From positions 372,001 through 436,000 of the forward strand of contig JAJNMT010000219.1 in assembly GCA_025685495.1 (NCBI GenBank): DNA of 64,000 bases, given 5' to 3'. Each line of letters opens with the position of its first letter. Position 1 is the stretch's first letter. This DNA comes from Huntiella abstrusa. Lineage: Eukaryota; Ascomycota; Sordariomycetes; Microascales; Ceratocystidaceae. Both the position numbers and the translations under genes were made by a program. Under the pieces are notes generated by a model that was not told the origin of the DNA, made no database searches, and saw only the letters and a list, made by a program, of their open reading frames with translations. Below are positions 45,801 through 58,400 of the stretch, piece by piece.

Positions 45801-46373
45801 CTACTTGCCTCTTCTCATGTCGCCTTCTTGACCATTTCTCTTGTCTTTCATACAAACAAGTCCCGCCTCCATCGACGCCACTTCCACCACCCTCACCATC
45901 TTTGTTAACCGACAACCAACACAATCTATATCCCTTTCTTCTGCCCTCCCTTTTGGTAGTATTCTATCCGCCGACTGGAACTTTGAAAGTCTCTGCTTCT
46001 CCCTGTCGCAAATCTAGAAGCAACGTCATCATTATAAGCATATCTTCGTCCGCCGTAATCGGTAACTACGGTACATACATACATACAATCCGCCATTCGC
46101 AACTTCCTTGGTCGACATCATCTTCTTTCTAAGACGCTATATCTAGTTAGTCGCGTGCTTCTGTCCGACAGATATATCGAACTTTTAAGAGCCCGACAAG
46201 ACTGCTGAATATGGATCGCGGTGTCTGGAAATAAGCTCCACGTTCTTTTTTTCCTTAATTTTCTTCTCTTCTATTCGCTCCGCTTCTTTCCATCGGCCCT
46301 TTTCCTTTTTGGCTATTTCCTTGGCTCGTTGTTTGATTTTTGGCAGCTACAATTTGTCAAAAATCCTTCTACA
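39873..46373. other. long gene-poor region before the PH-like gene
   Basis: About 6.5 kb with a single weak gene candidate (40215-40631). It has copies of the TATGTACATA motif at 40901-40910 and 42623-42638, the palindrome ATATGTGCACATAT at 43019-43032, and a TTGTA pentanucleotide run near 41622-41641. From about 45260 the plus strand is strongly pyrimidine-rich, which creates long meaningless frames. Confidence 0.5.
40215..40631 (+). CDS. possible small two-exon gene
   Basis: Exon 40215-40346 (MSKPSITDMADDLPFP start) has strong third-position G/C bias and ends at a GTATGT donor. A second coding-like stretch begins after TTTAG at 40542 and runs in the same phase to TGA at 40629-40631 (GYPRILQRNGRVLVVV, then VRDWLVKCIHRDTS). 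Joined, they give 73 aa. The proposed intron is 195 bp with no clear branch point, and the first frame also reads through it to a stop at 40541 (108 aa). I do not recognise the protein. The codon bias is the only real support. Confidence 0.33.
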
Positions 46374-48666
46374 ATGACACCGACTTCACCATATATCTCC
46401 ACTATGGATTATACCGCAAGTATGGATCGCATAGAGAGCGCTTTAATGGTTCCTCCGGATCGTACCCAGATTCTCGGGAGAGCCGCTTGGAAGGTACGCT
46501 ATATTAAACTCAGAGCCAAAGCTAGCTCCCTTTTCTGTCACAAATACACTAACCATTCCGGTCACTCCCCTCCCCCATCACAGACTCGTCACGTCGTTTG
46601 TGGAAAGCGAGATGCATTGCCGACTCCTGCTCCAGGCGCAAACCAGAAACAAAAAGATTCTTTGAGAATTGTTAGCGATGACATGTACTTGAGCATTTTT
46701 AAGCACAAGGTAAGTCATGTAAAGTTGCTTTTCTTGATCTTGGCAATTGCGAACTAACATGTTCCTTCTCGTATTACAGGATGATTCCGACGCTATCTTT
46801 CAATGTCCTTTATCGCAAATCATCTCGTGCAATGTTCAGATGATTCAACATAGGAAACAGGGTCCGGTTTTACCAACTCTGGTGGTCAGCTTGGCCGACA
46901 AAGAACGTAAACGTCGCTCATCTCGAGCGGCTGGGTTAATGTCGGGCAAGGATACTACCTCATCAACGGAGCTATGGTTCCGTACCACTCCCGATGACAA
47001 GCAGCCTCTGTTGCACGAATGGAGTCGATTCATTTTGACCCGCAAAATCCCAGTGGCGTCACCGGCAGTTCCTCCTACACCTGGTCTTATGAGCCCCATG
47101 AGCCCCATGAGCCCGGAGTCTCCAGCATCACCCACTTTTGTCAATCCCTTCAACTCGCGCACCGAAATCACTCGTCCGCCAAGCGGTAGTACCAACACTA
47201 GTAACCCGCGAGCCCAGCACAAGGGTTCCGTCGGCACCCAGTCTAGCCGGGAACGTGCCGTTACGTATAGTTCTGACTCGCCTAGTCTCCGCTCAAAAGC
47301 CAGCGATCTCTCAACTCCTTCTAGCATCATCCCCAACTACAGCTCCACTCATCCCTTCAGCCCTGTTAGCGTCGACTTCCCATCACCAGCTACCACGACC
47401 ACCTTGGACGAATACAAGACGGATCCAAATGACGTGTGGACTGCCAAGGGCCGTGCCTCCCTAGTCAGCTCGCCCGTCCGTCGTCGCGAGAGTATCGATC
47501 AGCGGCAAACACCCATGGATATGAGCTCACCGCCAGTACCGGGCGAGACGATTCTAGATAGAGCTTTCAACATGCGCATGGTGCCGGGATCTGAGCGCAT
47601 TGTACGCGGCGAAGAGAAGCTGAGCTCACTCGCGAAATTTGAAGCTTTGATGCGAGAGGCTGAATGTAAGCGGAAAGAACGTCTTGCCAAGACCCGCGCG
47701 ACTGAGGATCTTTCAAGCCAGACTATTTCCGAGTCGGCCGTGGATAGTGAGGATGACGACGACATTGTTGGACACATGTCGACTGTTTCGCTCCAGGACG
47801 ATAAGATGGGCCCGCAATCAAACACTCTTTACTCCCGATCAAGCGGCTCGTTAAACCACAAATTACAACGTCACGACACCACCATATCCGACAAGGCCCA
47901 AAAAGCCCTGAACTTTATCAGCTCCCGCCACGAAGATCCCGATCTGCGCAGTCCCCTCAGCTCCTCCTTCATCCACTCCACCAGCCTATCCTACCGTCCC
48001 CAAACAGGCTACAGCAGCCGTCGCCCGACCATGTCGTCGCGCACCCAGAGCCAACCACATACGTTTTTCCAACAGTCCAATATCGCCGTTGACGCCATGC
48101 CGCTCCGCCAGTCTGCCTTTCCCCGCCAGCAATCCGGTCGTCGTCCGTCCACGACTACCTCTGACCGTCGACAATCAGATGCTTCGGCGTTCCCTGGGAT
48201 GACGCTCCCCGGGCTGCGTGCTCAACAGGCTACCACCATTTCCATCCCCACCGTAGCTACACTCACCGGAGCCACTTCCACCCCCTTCAGTCCCACATCC
48301 CCCTCCCACATTCCCCTCCCCACAAGTCCCCTTCCCCCTCCTCGCTCCCTCACAACCCGCCCCAGCACCTCCGACATCTCCCGGCGTCTATCAACAAGCA
48401 GTTCTCTCATCCTCGTGCAATCCAACGTCAGTCCCCCACACAGCAGCGGAAGCCGCTCTAGCACTGAAGGCCTCGGCGACGCCGTCTTCGACGAGGACTC
48501 GGACCACGACGAACGGAGTTTCTCACATCATCTTGTTGCGCGCTCGGATAATCGGAAGACTCTTGTGCCGCCGCCTCGGCCGGCACGGAGTATCAATGGG
48601 AGATCGGACGGGTCGGAGGGGGTCTTGAGAGGGGTTGTTCCGACGGCTGATGGGGGGTTCTTTTAA
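46374..48666 (+). CDS. PH-like domain protein with long Ser/Pro-rich tail
   Basis: Exons 46374-46493, 46584-46709 and 46780-48666 give 710 aa, all joints in phase 0. The first intron is 90 bp without an in-frame stop, so a plain ORF reads through it. Residues about 28-155 look like a PH-like fold: GRAAWKTRHVVCGKR, SLRIVSDDMYLSIFKHKDDSDAIFQCPLSQI, TELWFRT and LLHEWSRFIL. The rest is disordered, Ser/Thr/Pro-rich, with a SPMSPMSPESP tract, one charged helix (SSLAKFEALMREAECKRKER) and an acidic patch. Such fungal proteins often act at membranes or septa, but no specific role is evident. A second ATG at 46404 is possible. The leader upstream exceeds 1 kb and is pyrimidine-rich. Confidence 0.7.
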
Positions 48667-49276
48667 CGAGCAAATGGTCTTGTGTTTTTTTTTGTTGCCG
48701 TTTTTTTGTGATATTTTTGATCGAGATGATACCATTTTTCTTGTTTTCTTGTCTTTGGTTTAGTTTTTGTTGGCGGGCTTTTTTTCGTTTTCTTTGGTTG
48801 ATTTTTCTTGCTTGATTTATTAGTTGTTATGACGGATTGGATTGTATGTGTATGTATGGATCGAACTTTTGGGTGTGGCTTTTTGATAAGAGTTTGTCTC
48901 TTTTTTTTACTTCTTTTTTGCGTATACGGGTTATCATTACCCGTTTTGTTTTATTGTTGGGTACAATATCTTCACCTTTTGCCTTTTTTTATAAAAACAC
49001 ATTGTTTCTTTGTACACATTTTCACCTCTTTATGCATGCACCTACGTATGTACGTGATATGATGTGCGTTACGTGCATATATCCACGTCATGTATGTAGA
49101 TCAAAAATAAGAAAATAAACATGTATCATAATAACACCCCTAAAAAACAGACCCAATAAAATCTATGAAATAAAGCCCTCAATACCGGGAATACCCTCCA
49201 TTCGGGCATTCTCCACATGTATATGGCTACATTTTGCAAAAAAAGAAAGAACAAACACCAAAATCCACAACTTTAT
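48667..49276. other. convergent 3' spacer, PH-like gene and cse1
   Basis: T-rich 3' region between two stop codons. No gene recognised. Confidence 0.5.
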
Positions 49277-52200
49277 TTAGGCAAACAGTCCAGCCATAGC
49301 TGTTTGAGCCTCTCCCTCCAGCCGTCCCTGCACAAACTGCAAAATTGTCCCGTTGGATTTGCTGTTGGCGTCACGCAGGTACTGCCCAATCCACGTCTTG
49401 ACATCCGCAATCTCTGGGAAGTCATCACGAACTATCGGCTTGCAAGTATTCAGCGCAGTAAACCCAACACCGAAGCCAATATCATCAACATCAGCCCCAG
49501 TAATCAGCTCATCACCAAGACCGACAACCACTGTTGGCGCATTGGCTACCAACTCCAACACCGCGTGGCACGTACGCGCCCATCCCTTGAGGAACTTTGT
49601 GGCAAAAGCGTTACTGTTGCACAACGTCTTGGTAAGCGACACAACCGCCAACTTACGGTCCACAGGCCGGGCCAGCTTGGGCGTCTCAGGGAGAATGATA
49701 GCCGGGTAGATCTGAGTAAAGATTCCAGCTTGGAGTTTCTCCGACTGCTCAATGAAGTAATCAGTGCCATAGCCACGCTCCAGATGCGCAGAAACAAGGT
49801 GATAGAACCGGACAAACCGGAGCTTGAAAGAATCAGCAGCAGTCTGAAGCTTACCAAAAAGCAACTGCAGGATGGTGGGGAAATAATTGGTCAAAGCACC
49901 TGACTCAAAGCTGACAATCACTGACTCGATAATGTCAAAAGCATTGAGTTCAGTCTTCTTGCGACCCAAGAGCATCTGGAAGATACCAAGAACAGGAGTA
50001 AGCTTGTGACCAGCCACTATATCCTGAGAAACACGGGGAATCAAAGCCGTCAACAACCGGGCGAGGGCAGGAACATTGCCACGAACCTCCCACATCGCCT
50101 GGTTAAGAATAGGATCAATCAACAGACGGTAATTGTCAGAAACACCACCAACAGGGCTAGACTCCAGCAGTTGCGCAAGAATCTGAAGGACGTAGGGAAC
50201 AAACTCAGCCACATCCTCAATAAAGATCTGGTTGACAGGAGTCCACAACTTCTCATTCAGTAGAGGAGAGTGAGTAGCAGAACCATAACGAACCAAAGCA
50301 CCGAGAGCCTCAAAGTGGTAGTAGTAAAAACGAGGGTTACTGGGGTTTTGCTTCATGATCTGCATGATACCAACAAGGTGCTCGAGGACGACGGGAAGGA
50401 CATCAACAAGCTGCTCCTTGAGGACAATCAAGATTCTCATCACACAACGCATAAGGAACTCGTTTTCTTGGAGCTTGGCAGGCGAAGGGTCTTGCTCAAT
50501 GAGCTTAAACAAGTGCTGAAGGAGATCTCCAGAGAATCCCTTGATATCATCACCAGACAGAATATGCTGGCCATTATCGTCAGTCAAGAAGAGCAGACGC
50601 TCAACAGCAATAGCCGCATACGTGTAGATGATGTAGTTGTCTGAACCAATACACGCCATCAAGTGGGGGAAAGCACCCTTCCACTGTTCACGGGACAACT
50701 GGGAGCGGAACAAGTAGAGATACTTGATAGCATCCACCTTGGAAATAGGCTCACACGAAGTGTTTGTGAGGTCACTAGCAATGTTCTGCTGGAAGAAGTC
50801 TACTACATTCAGTCCGTCATTGATTGACTTTACACCATGGGAGGCCGTCACAGCACCCTTGGAGGCAATCGAGATGAACAGATAGATAGCAGTATCCTTG
50901 GATTTCCAATCCGTCTTGCCTTGCTCAAGATAATGGTTGACATACTGAGAGACAATACCAGTGACAAGACCCTCGAACCGCTCCATGAGCTTCTTGAGAA
51001 AGTCGGTAGCCGAACGACGACGAGAATCCGTATCAGATCCCTCCAGATCACGGCGGATAAACTCAATTGGCTCATCCTCAAACATTTCCATGTCTGACTC
51101 ACGCAGAGAAAGGTTAGGAAGGATAACCTTCTCAACAATTTGTGTCAGAACTGCCTCGCTGTTAAAGTTGTCACTTTGCTCTCTGGTACCAGCAACGGCA
51201 GTCAGGAAGTGCAGAGCCTTGCTAGCAATACCATCATACTTAGTCTCAGGGCCCATGTTAGAGGCCAAAGTCCAAACAGTCTCCACGAAGGGAGGGCAGT
51301 ACTGCATGAAATCCTCACCGTATTTGGTGGTGTACAACTCCAAAACCTCGCAAATATCCGACTTGACTACGTCCACAATGCTGGTTTCATCATCGTCGTC
51401 AGTGGCAAGTACGGGGTTAGTGTACTTGAGGTACTTGGCCAAGAGGCCACAGATATCGCCCAAGTTCTCTTCGAAAATAGGAGGGATATCATGAGAAGAC
51501 ATGTCGTACAAAATACGCATGAGAAGGCTGAGAGTCTCAAACCAGCCCTTGAGAACGGCCTGATTATTTTGGTGGGTATCAATCTGGTTGTTGGTAGTCT
51601 GGGGAACGATTAGTTACGGTTACCATCAAAAATCAAACATGAATACTTACGATGAGGAGAGTTACAAAGGGTTTGCCAAATGTGTTGATGACATGGTTAA
51701 TCTCTTTGTAAAGACCGTCACTCTGGAAGAGTGGTCTCCACCGTTGAAAGATGGAGTGTGCAACTTCCAAAACACCAACATTGACCTTGGGGTCCGTAGC
51801 AGAAAACCGGCTGACAAGGTCACCGGTCAAAGTATCCCATCTCTCCCAGAAATCTGAATCGGCGATGATACTGATCGCCTCTCCGAGCTGACTCTGGATG
51901 GCTGATGGGCAGCTGATCATAAGACCAATCAGCTCCTTCTTAATTGTGAGGACCTCGTCGTTAGGGAGCTTGTAGCTACCATCTTCGTCCTATATCGAGA
52001 TATCACATGTTAGCGAGGAAAGCGGGGTCTGGTTGGCCAATGGCCCAGGGTCGCGTTGTGTTCGTACCACATAGTTCGTGCGGATGAAGTTCTTGAAAGC
52101 AAGAGCAGCAGCCAGGCGAGTCTTGAGTGGAAGTGTTGCCGAAGCCACAATGTTGAGTAGAGTCAGCGAGTATTGTGACTTCTTCTGTTCTTCCTTGAGG

Positions 52201-52371
52201 GCGTTTTCGGCTGTGAGAGAATATGACGTTAGAGGACATTGTTGTGGTCGCAATAGCGGGGGTAAGAAATGCCGCCCCCCGGCTGTTGTATGACGGCTTA
52301 CCTTGACGATGCGCAGCGGGATCAAGGGTGGCATCCAAAAGCTGCGCAATCACAGAAAGTTCGGCGGCCAT
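49277..52371 (-). CDS. cse1: Cse1/CAS exportin (importin-alpha re-exporter)
   Basis: Four exons on the minus strand, 52371-52302, 52210-52068, 51989-51651 and 51598-49277, give 957 aa, matching the 960-970 aa of Cse1/CAS. The N-terminus reads IAQLLDATLDPAAHRQAENALKEEQKKSQYSLTLL, the importin-beta N-terminal repeat. It continues LAAALAFKNFIRTNYVDEDGSYKLPNDE and the long HEAT-repeat array, including FEDEPIEFIRRDLEGSDTDSRRR and a C-terminus with FKGW-type helix and VQGRLEGEAQTAM. Cse1 with Ran-GTP carries importin alpha back to the cytoplasm. All introns are 52-91 bp with CAG or TAG acceptors. It is divergent from tsc2, with 3.1 kb between the starts. Confidence 0.95.
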
Positions 52372-55300
52372 TGTGAAGTATTTGAACGCGCAGAACGTCG
52401 AATTAGTGAATTAAGAGGAGAAGGCAGAATTACGAGGTGGGGAGAAAGGAAAGATGAAAGGGAAAACACGAGAGCAAGACCAAATTGTTGGCAATATGTA
52501 AGCAAACAGCAGAGGTGATGTAGTTACCACAATAAATGATTGAGTAGGCAGGAATGCAGCACAAGGCTGAAGGTTTTTGGCAGTCTTGCTGATGTCTACA
52601 ATTGCACGGCTGAATACAGAAGTAGGCAGAAAACAAGGGAACTACTTTTATTCATGCCCTGATGTTAAGAGCTTGGATGCCAGGGATTCCATTGTTGATT
52701 GGGGCCCGCCGTTGCAGGGGAAACGCTTCCCGCCCGACCCAAATAAAAGGTGATGCTCCACACTTTGGACTCCGTGCCAGCTTTGCGTCCGTCCACCAAA
52801 AAGAAGACGAGTGGGGGACATGCCGGACCTTGATTTCTGTCCCAGCGGATGCTAGCACTAATTCGGAAGACATGAGAGCTCAACCATGGCGGAGAGCTCG
52901 CAGGCGGTGAAGAGCGGCAATTAGTGGGGTCAAGCAGTTGGGCCATGCATATAGGGTTACTGAGTCTGGGTCAATGTTGAATTTGGCCCCATCAAGGTAT
53001 TGGGGACGACATTACAATCACGACTTACACACCATTTGGTCGGATTCTCACACCAGAGACTCTGCAAAGTTGTGCTTATGTTAATTGTGTATGTACATAT
53101 GTATGTTTGTATATCTTTGGACTTGCTGCCGTAACCAACTCCATTCTCAGCGCCACCTCAGCACAGTAGATGGTCAGGGTGGAATGTCACGCACATAAAA
53201 AAGCTTGCGCATGACGTATGTACGTCGGCATGTCTCGATATTTTCCACAATTGGCAACTCGCCATTATCCCTAACCCATAAGCAACTCCGTCAAATGGGA
53301 AACCGCTGCCGCAGCGTGTGTGTCTGCTGCCTGGGGCACCTTGCGTGAAAACTCTTCAATTTGTGTAATCAAGTCCAGTGATCCCCATCAGCCTTGTCTC
53401 GTCCCCGACATTCGGGAGCCATTGGCTTACAATAGATGTCTTCTCCAGGTCGGATGACATTTCCAACCTCCATTTTGCATAGTGGTGGCTTTGGGAGGAT
53501 TTGCCCAGGAAGCATTACCGATAAGCCTTAGGCTCACCCCCACCCCCGCAAGCAAAGAAAAATCGAGACTTTCAAAGGTCCAGCATGTGCTGTGAAGGCG
53601 CTAAGCTCGACGTCAGCCATCCATTGAATACCGTCAACGCCCACCTCAACCCGCTGATGGCTCATCTGCCCTGTTCTCCAAGGATTCACATCAGATAACC
53701 GCGGCCTGTCATCGCCTCCTTTGCCTTTTTACCCAGTGACTGCGTGTGAATTGACGGCTTCTTGCAACCAGCTTTAGATCCTAAACTAGCAAAGTCCTTT
53801 ACAGTCAGTTTTTTTCACATTTGGCCAGTTCACCATTGTTGGAACACGCCCTCTAACCTGAACCCCAGATATACCAAATTCTTTACTCCTCGCTATTTGC
53901 CTGTTTTACCCCAATTGCGCCCATCATCCACTCTCGACCACCGATCTCACGATAACGCTCGAACCACATCGTTTTGATAGCATCCATCAACTCCCACTAA
54001 ACCTGTTGGACTCGCTACACATACACGCACACACGCATACCCAGACTGGCACAAACCACAGCATATACACACCATCCTTTCCACTCCTTTTCTGGCAATC
54101 TACCACCATACCTGCAGCTCACATCAGCTGCCGCGTGCTGTTGCATATTTTCTTAGACTGCTTGCTTGGCTTGCATGCCCGCACTATAACATCCCGTTAC
54201 AACCGCTATTACCATCCCGCTCCTCCACCTCCAAGCCCGGATAGTCGGCCGATTGATCCAAACGTCTCGTTACTCATCAATCCTCGATCGATCACCTGCC
54301 CATTCCTTGTCATCCCCGTTGTTTGCTTGCGTTACCCGCATAGTTGACCCGAGGACGTTGTGCAGCGCTTTGCGCTTTGCTTCTCATACACTAGGGACGT
54401 CGCTTGATTTGACTGATTGGGTACTTGTCCACCTAGCGCTACCGGTTGCACCCTTGTGACTTCAATAACGCCGTGGGCCTTTGTTTTGCGCGGGTCATAG
54501 GAAAATAGACTGCGGCTTGGCCCGTCTGTGCCAACACCTTTGTTTATCTAGACGTCGCACTGAGTATCTTCTGTGTACTCTGCCAGTCCTGTATCGCCAA
54601 CTGGGATATTGTGTACAAACGTTGAACCGACTGACATTCCTATTACCGCCGTTGTAAGTTATCCCGCCCCTCAATTGCCACTATGCTTGTCCCGCTTTTT
54701 ATCTACACCTTCCCCGTCTGTTTGTATGTTGATCATCGGTATCTATCGCCCCATACCAATGTGGCGTTTGGCGCAAGACCACGCCATGTCTAACCTCCAT
54801 GATTATCACTTGGCCCCAATTATACAAACCCCCATTGTATCCCCCACGCCCCCTTCCCCGCTGTTGTGTGCATGCGCCGGCGCTGAGGCCTGTGTCCGAA
54901 TCGATCCTGGGGACATAACGTTATCAACCGACACGGCGCATCTTATTATCAGTGGAGACGGTTGCTTCTGTACACCATGAAGTTGCACGCTGTATTCTTT
55001 CACTGCATCATTAGGATCAGTCTGCCGTTTGTTCAGGGAGGGTCTGGACCCGCATTGAAAATCCCCTCTACATACGTTAAAAGACATGATATACATAGAT
55101 AGCTCAAAGGACGATGTAAGAGCGGGGCTTCTCTTGTTCCTGTTCATCCTGCTTGGAGCCTTATGTGTCCATATTTGACACATGGTACTTTGATTCTTGG
55201 GGCATGTGCTGTAGAGAAGCCCAGTGACGCAACCGTGAAGTCTCTGGGAAGCCCACTACCGTCTGCGCTCTTAGGTCCATCGAGCCACATGATAGCTGCT

Positions 55301-55497
55301 GGTGCCATGCCTTTACCTTTGTAAATCTACCCAGGTTCTTTGTCTTTTTTTTACTTCAATCACTTTTTTGATCGACTTACAGTCGATGCGCATGTTTACT
55401 ATTTTGTCACCAATTTGTTTCTGTTCTGAACATTTTGTCCATCTTTCCTGTTTCTACCACCAACAAATATGTACAAGACCACGCACACTAACACAAC
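52372..55497. other. divergent intergenic region, cse1 and tsc2
   Basis: No supported gene. A GTATGTACATATGTATG motif lies at 53089-53105. From about 53700 the plus strand is pyrimidine-rich and probably forms the tsc2 promoter and a long leader with several upstream ATGs. Confidence 0.45.
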
Positions 55498-58400
55498 ATG
55501 TTACGACGTTTAGCCTCTTTGGGGCAACCCGACTTGAAAGTCCGGACAACACCTTTTAATCCAGACGAAATGTCACCCCAAGACAACACCGACTCACCGG
55601 AGCCAAGTATCCGGACCGCCAGCAGCGGTGGCGGGCTTGCGAGTGTTTTCCGCGGGTTGACTGGTGTTAGACTCCAACCTAGTCGTGACCAATCACTAGT
55701 AAACTCTTCACCTACAGTTTCAGAAGTTGTGACTAGCTCATCGCCAACGGGACTCTTCGGATTCGGCAGTAATACACCATCAACCTCTTCACTGCTTTCG
55801 AGACCATCAACTTCAGCCATGAGAGGTACACGCGGTCTCAAAGACAACCACCAAGCCATGGTCGAATCTCTCCGCCACGGTTCACCAGCAGAACGCATAG
55901 CTGCCGCTAGTACTCTTCGGTTCATTTTACGGGAGTGCCAAATCGATACTGTGATGGGCATTTGGAAGGCCGCCCGAGACATGATCCAAGCCTATCAACC
56001 GCCAGACGTTCGAACTGCCGGTTGGCAATTATTGACGGAGTGTGTGAAGCATCGTGATGCTGAGTCTATCAACAGGGCCGAGTTTTTTCAGGATGGTGTT
56101 GCTATCGATGCCCATGCGGATGACTTTCATCTACAACTAGCCGTCCTCGATGATTTGTCACTAAAGGGACGCAATCTCTCGGGTTTTGAATATGCCCTCT
56201 GTCCGCTGCTTGCGCGGTGGTTGAACAAGAACTATTCTGTGGTTTCTGCTGCTCGCCGTGAGGCTGATAAGAACAAGTCTCAATCAAAAACAATCACATT
56301 GACTGGACAAGAGCAAAACTTTGATAACTTGTTTCAATTCCTGGAAACGGTTATCAAGACAAACTTTAGTTTTGCGGATGACCCTGTCGTCTGCCAGGTC
56401 ATTGATGCTCTCGTCAATATTTGCACCGAAACACGTCAAGAAAAAGACCTTGACCGGTCCATCACCATCCTGCATACTCTTATCACATATCGTACGATAC
56501 CAGCTGAGCGTCTCGCTTCTTGTGTAAAACTGCTAGGCACTATTTACACTCTCATCGCTAACCTTCGCGAAAAGGCCTGGCAGTTGCTCTCAAATCTGTT
56601 GGACTCTCACAATGGTCAAGCTGTTGTTCGCCATCTGTTGGATTCTCTTCGCGCCTTTAGTTCAGGGGCAACTCTCCGCAGCAATGAGGTCAATGAAATC
56701 AAAGGAGCCCTCGCTATTCTGTACAAGCTATTACTCCATACTTCTAATCGGCGATTCAAACTTCCGTTCACCGTGCTTGCCGATGGTCTGGATACTGCGG
56801 CCCGTGCTGTCAGATCTACTGTGTTTGACCCCAAGTCCAAGTCTCCGGCCAGCATTTATCTTGGGATCATTCGAATCATCAACATGTTACTTTGTGATGA
56901 GGATGGACAAGTTCATCAACTGGCTCAAGATGAAGATTGGACGGTGTTGCTTCGAGCAGCCGAAGAATGCGCCAAAAAGCCTGTCAACCCTGCCACTTCA
57001 GCTATGAACCCGAACCTTCCTCCCTCGGGGACTTCCGGTCTCGATCTCGGAATTCGTGCTCTCGACGAGGGTGTTTCTAAGCTTCTTAGCCGCCTTGAGC
57101 TTCTTGCCACCGATAAGACGTTTGTTACACAAGTTCCCCGGCCCATTATTATCAAATTCTTGTGCCATATTGCCCATTACTCACTACCGGACTCAAGCGC
57201 TCATGTTATCCTGGACTACTTCAATGAGTTTAGATGTTATTCACCGGCAGACCCTGAATGGGAGCAGAATATTATGCTTGTTCTTGACTTCTTTTTCATG
57301 GAGCGGCACCGGTCGACTGAAATTCGTCTCAAGGCACTTTGCGCTATTACAGATGCCAACCAGATCAATGACGTGGTTACGGATAGCAATGCGACTAAAT
57401 TTATGCCCAAGATGGCGCGCCGGATTCTATCTACAGTTGATGAGGAGTATGATGTCGAAGTTCTTGACGCCACTATGAACTTGATGCTTTCTGTTGCCAC
57501 AAATGCGGACGAACTATTGTTTGAAGAGATCCTCCAGGGACTTAAGGTTGTCATTGACAAATCTCGGATAGTTCGGCGGCTCGCTTCTGAAATGGATCCA
57601 GAGTTTGGGCATGGGAAGCTTGGTACTCCTTCGAACGTCGTTGCCCGTGGGTTTGTGACTCTATTTACAAGACTGATGGATATTGATGGCAGGAAATCAG
57701 CGTCACTCTTCCAAGTTCTACTTGAAATAGTTGAGAACAAGGACTATGAAACGGACGCCCGGTTAACAGCAACCAAGTTTTTATTCAGCATTCGGGCGGA
57801 CTTTGCTCATCGGATCTACTTGGCGGCTGATTTTGACAATGACTTCCTCCTCGATCTTCTAGTGCGTACACCTGAATCTTGGAAAAGGAAGCTCGCTCAA
57901 GATGCCAACAAACGTCGGCCAACACCTCGCCCAGTTGCCTCGGCCAAAGAATCCATTGATGAATCTATCATGTCACAAAATACGGCCATGAGCGATAGGA
58001 TGGAACAAGGTGCAGATGTCTGGTGGAAGCCTGACCCGGAAGCATTGACGTCGAACGTTTTCAGTCGGTTGCTAGTGTCTCGTATGCCTGGTAATGTCCC
58101 TGTGCTTGTTAGAGATGACAGAGACTCAGACGATGATGACAGCGATGAGTTTGTTGATAATGATGTGGAGATCAATGTCGATGGCGATGAGCCAGTGCCT
58201 CCATCGGGAGTTGGTGATGATTTGGGTGCTAGCACAGATAGCTCGGCTTTACTCAGCGGGGAACCTAGTCAAGTTTTCACCCCTTCGGATACGAATGACT
58301 CTAATATGGTAGCTGTTAAGACTTGCCTACCTGTTAAATATTGGCTTAGTGTTGTACAGAGTGTTTTGGAATCCAAATCGTCCAACTGGGAGATCTACAC

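Noticed and set aside
45258..45908. 216-codon plus-strand frame rich in Leu, Ser, Phe and Pro
   Set aside because: Its hydrophobic composition comes from C/T-rich leader DNA; overlapping frames in other phases look the same.
52652..52946. Frames of 73-93 codons on both strands beside cse1
   Set aside because: No domain, no clear codon bias, and mutual overlap; not enough for a gene.
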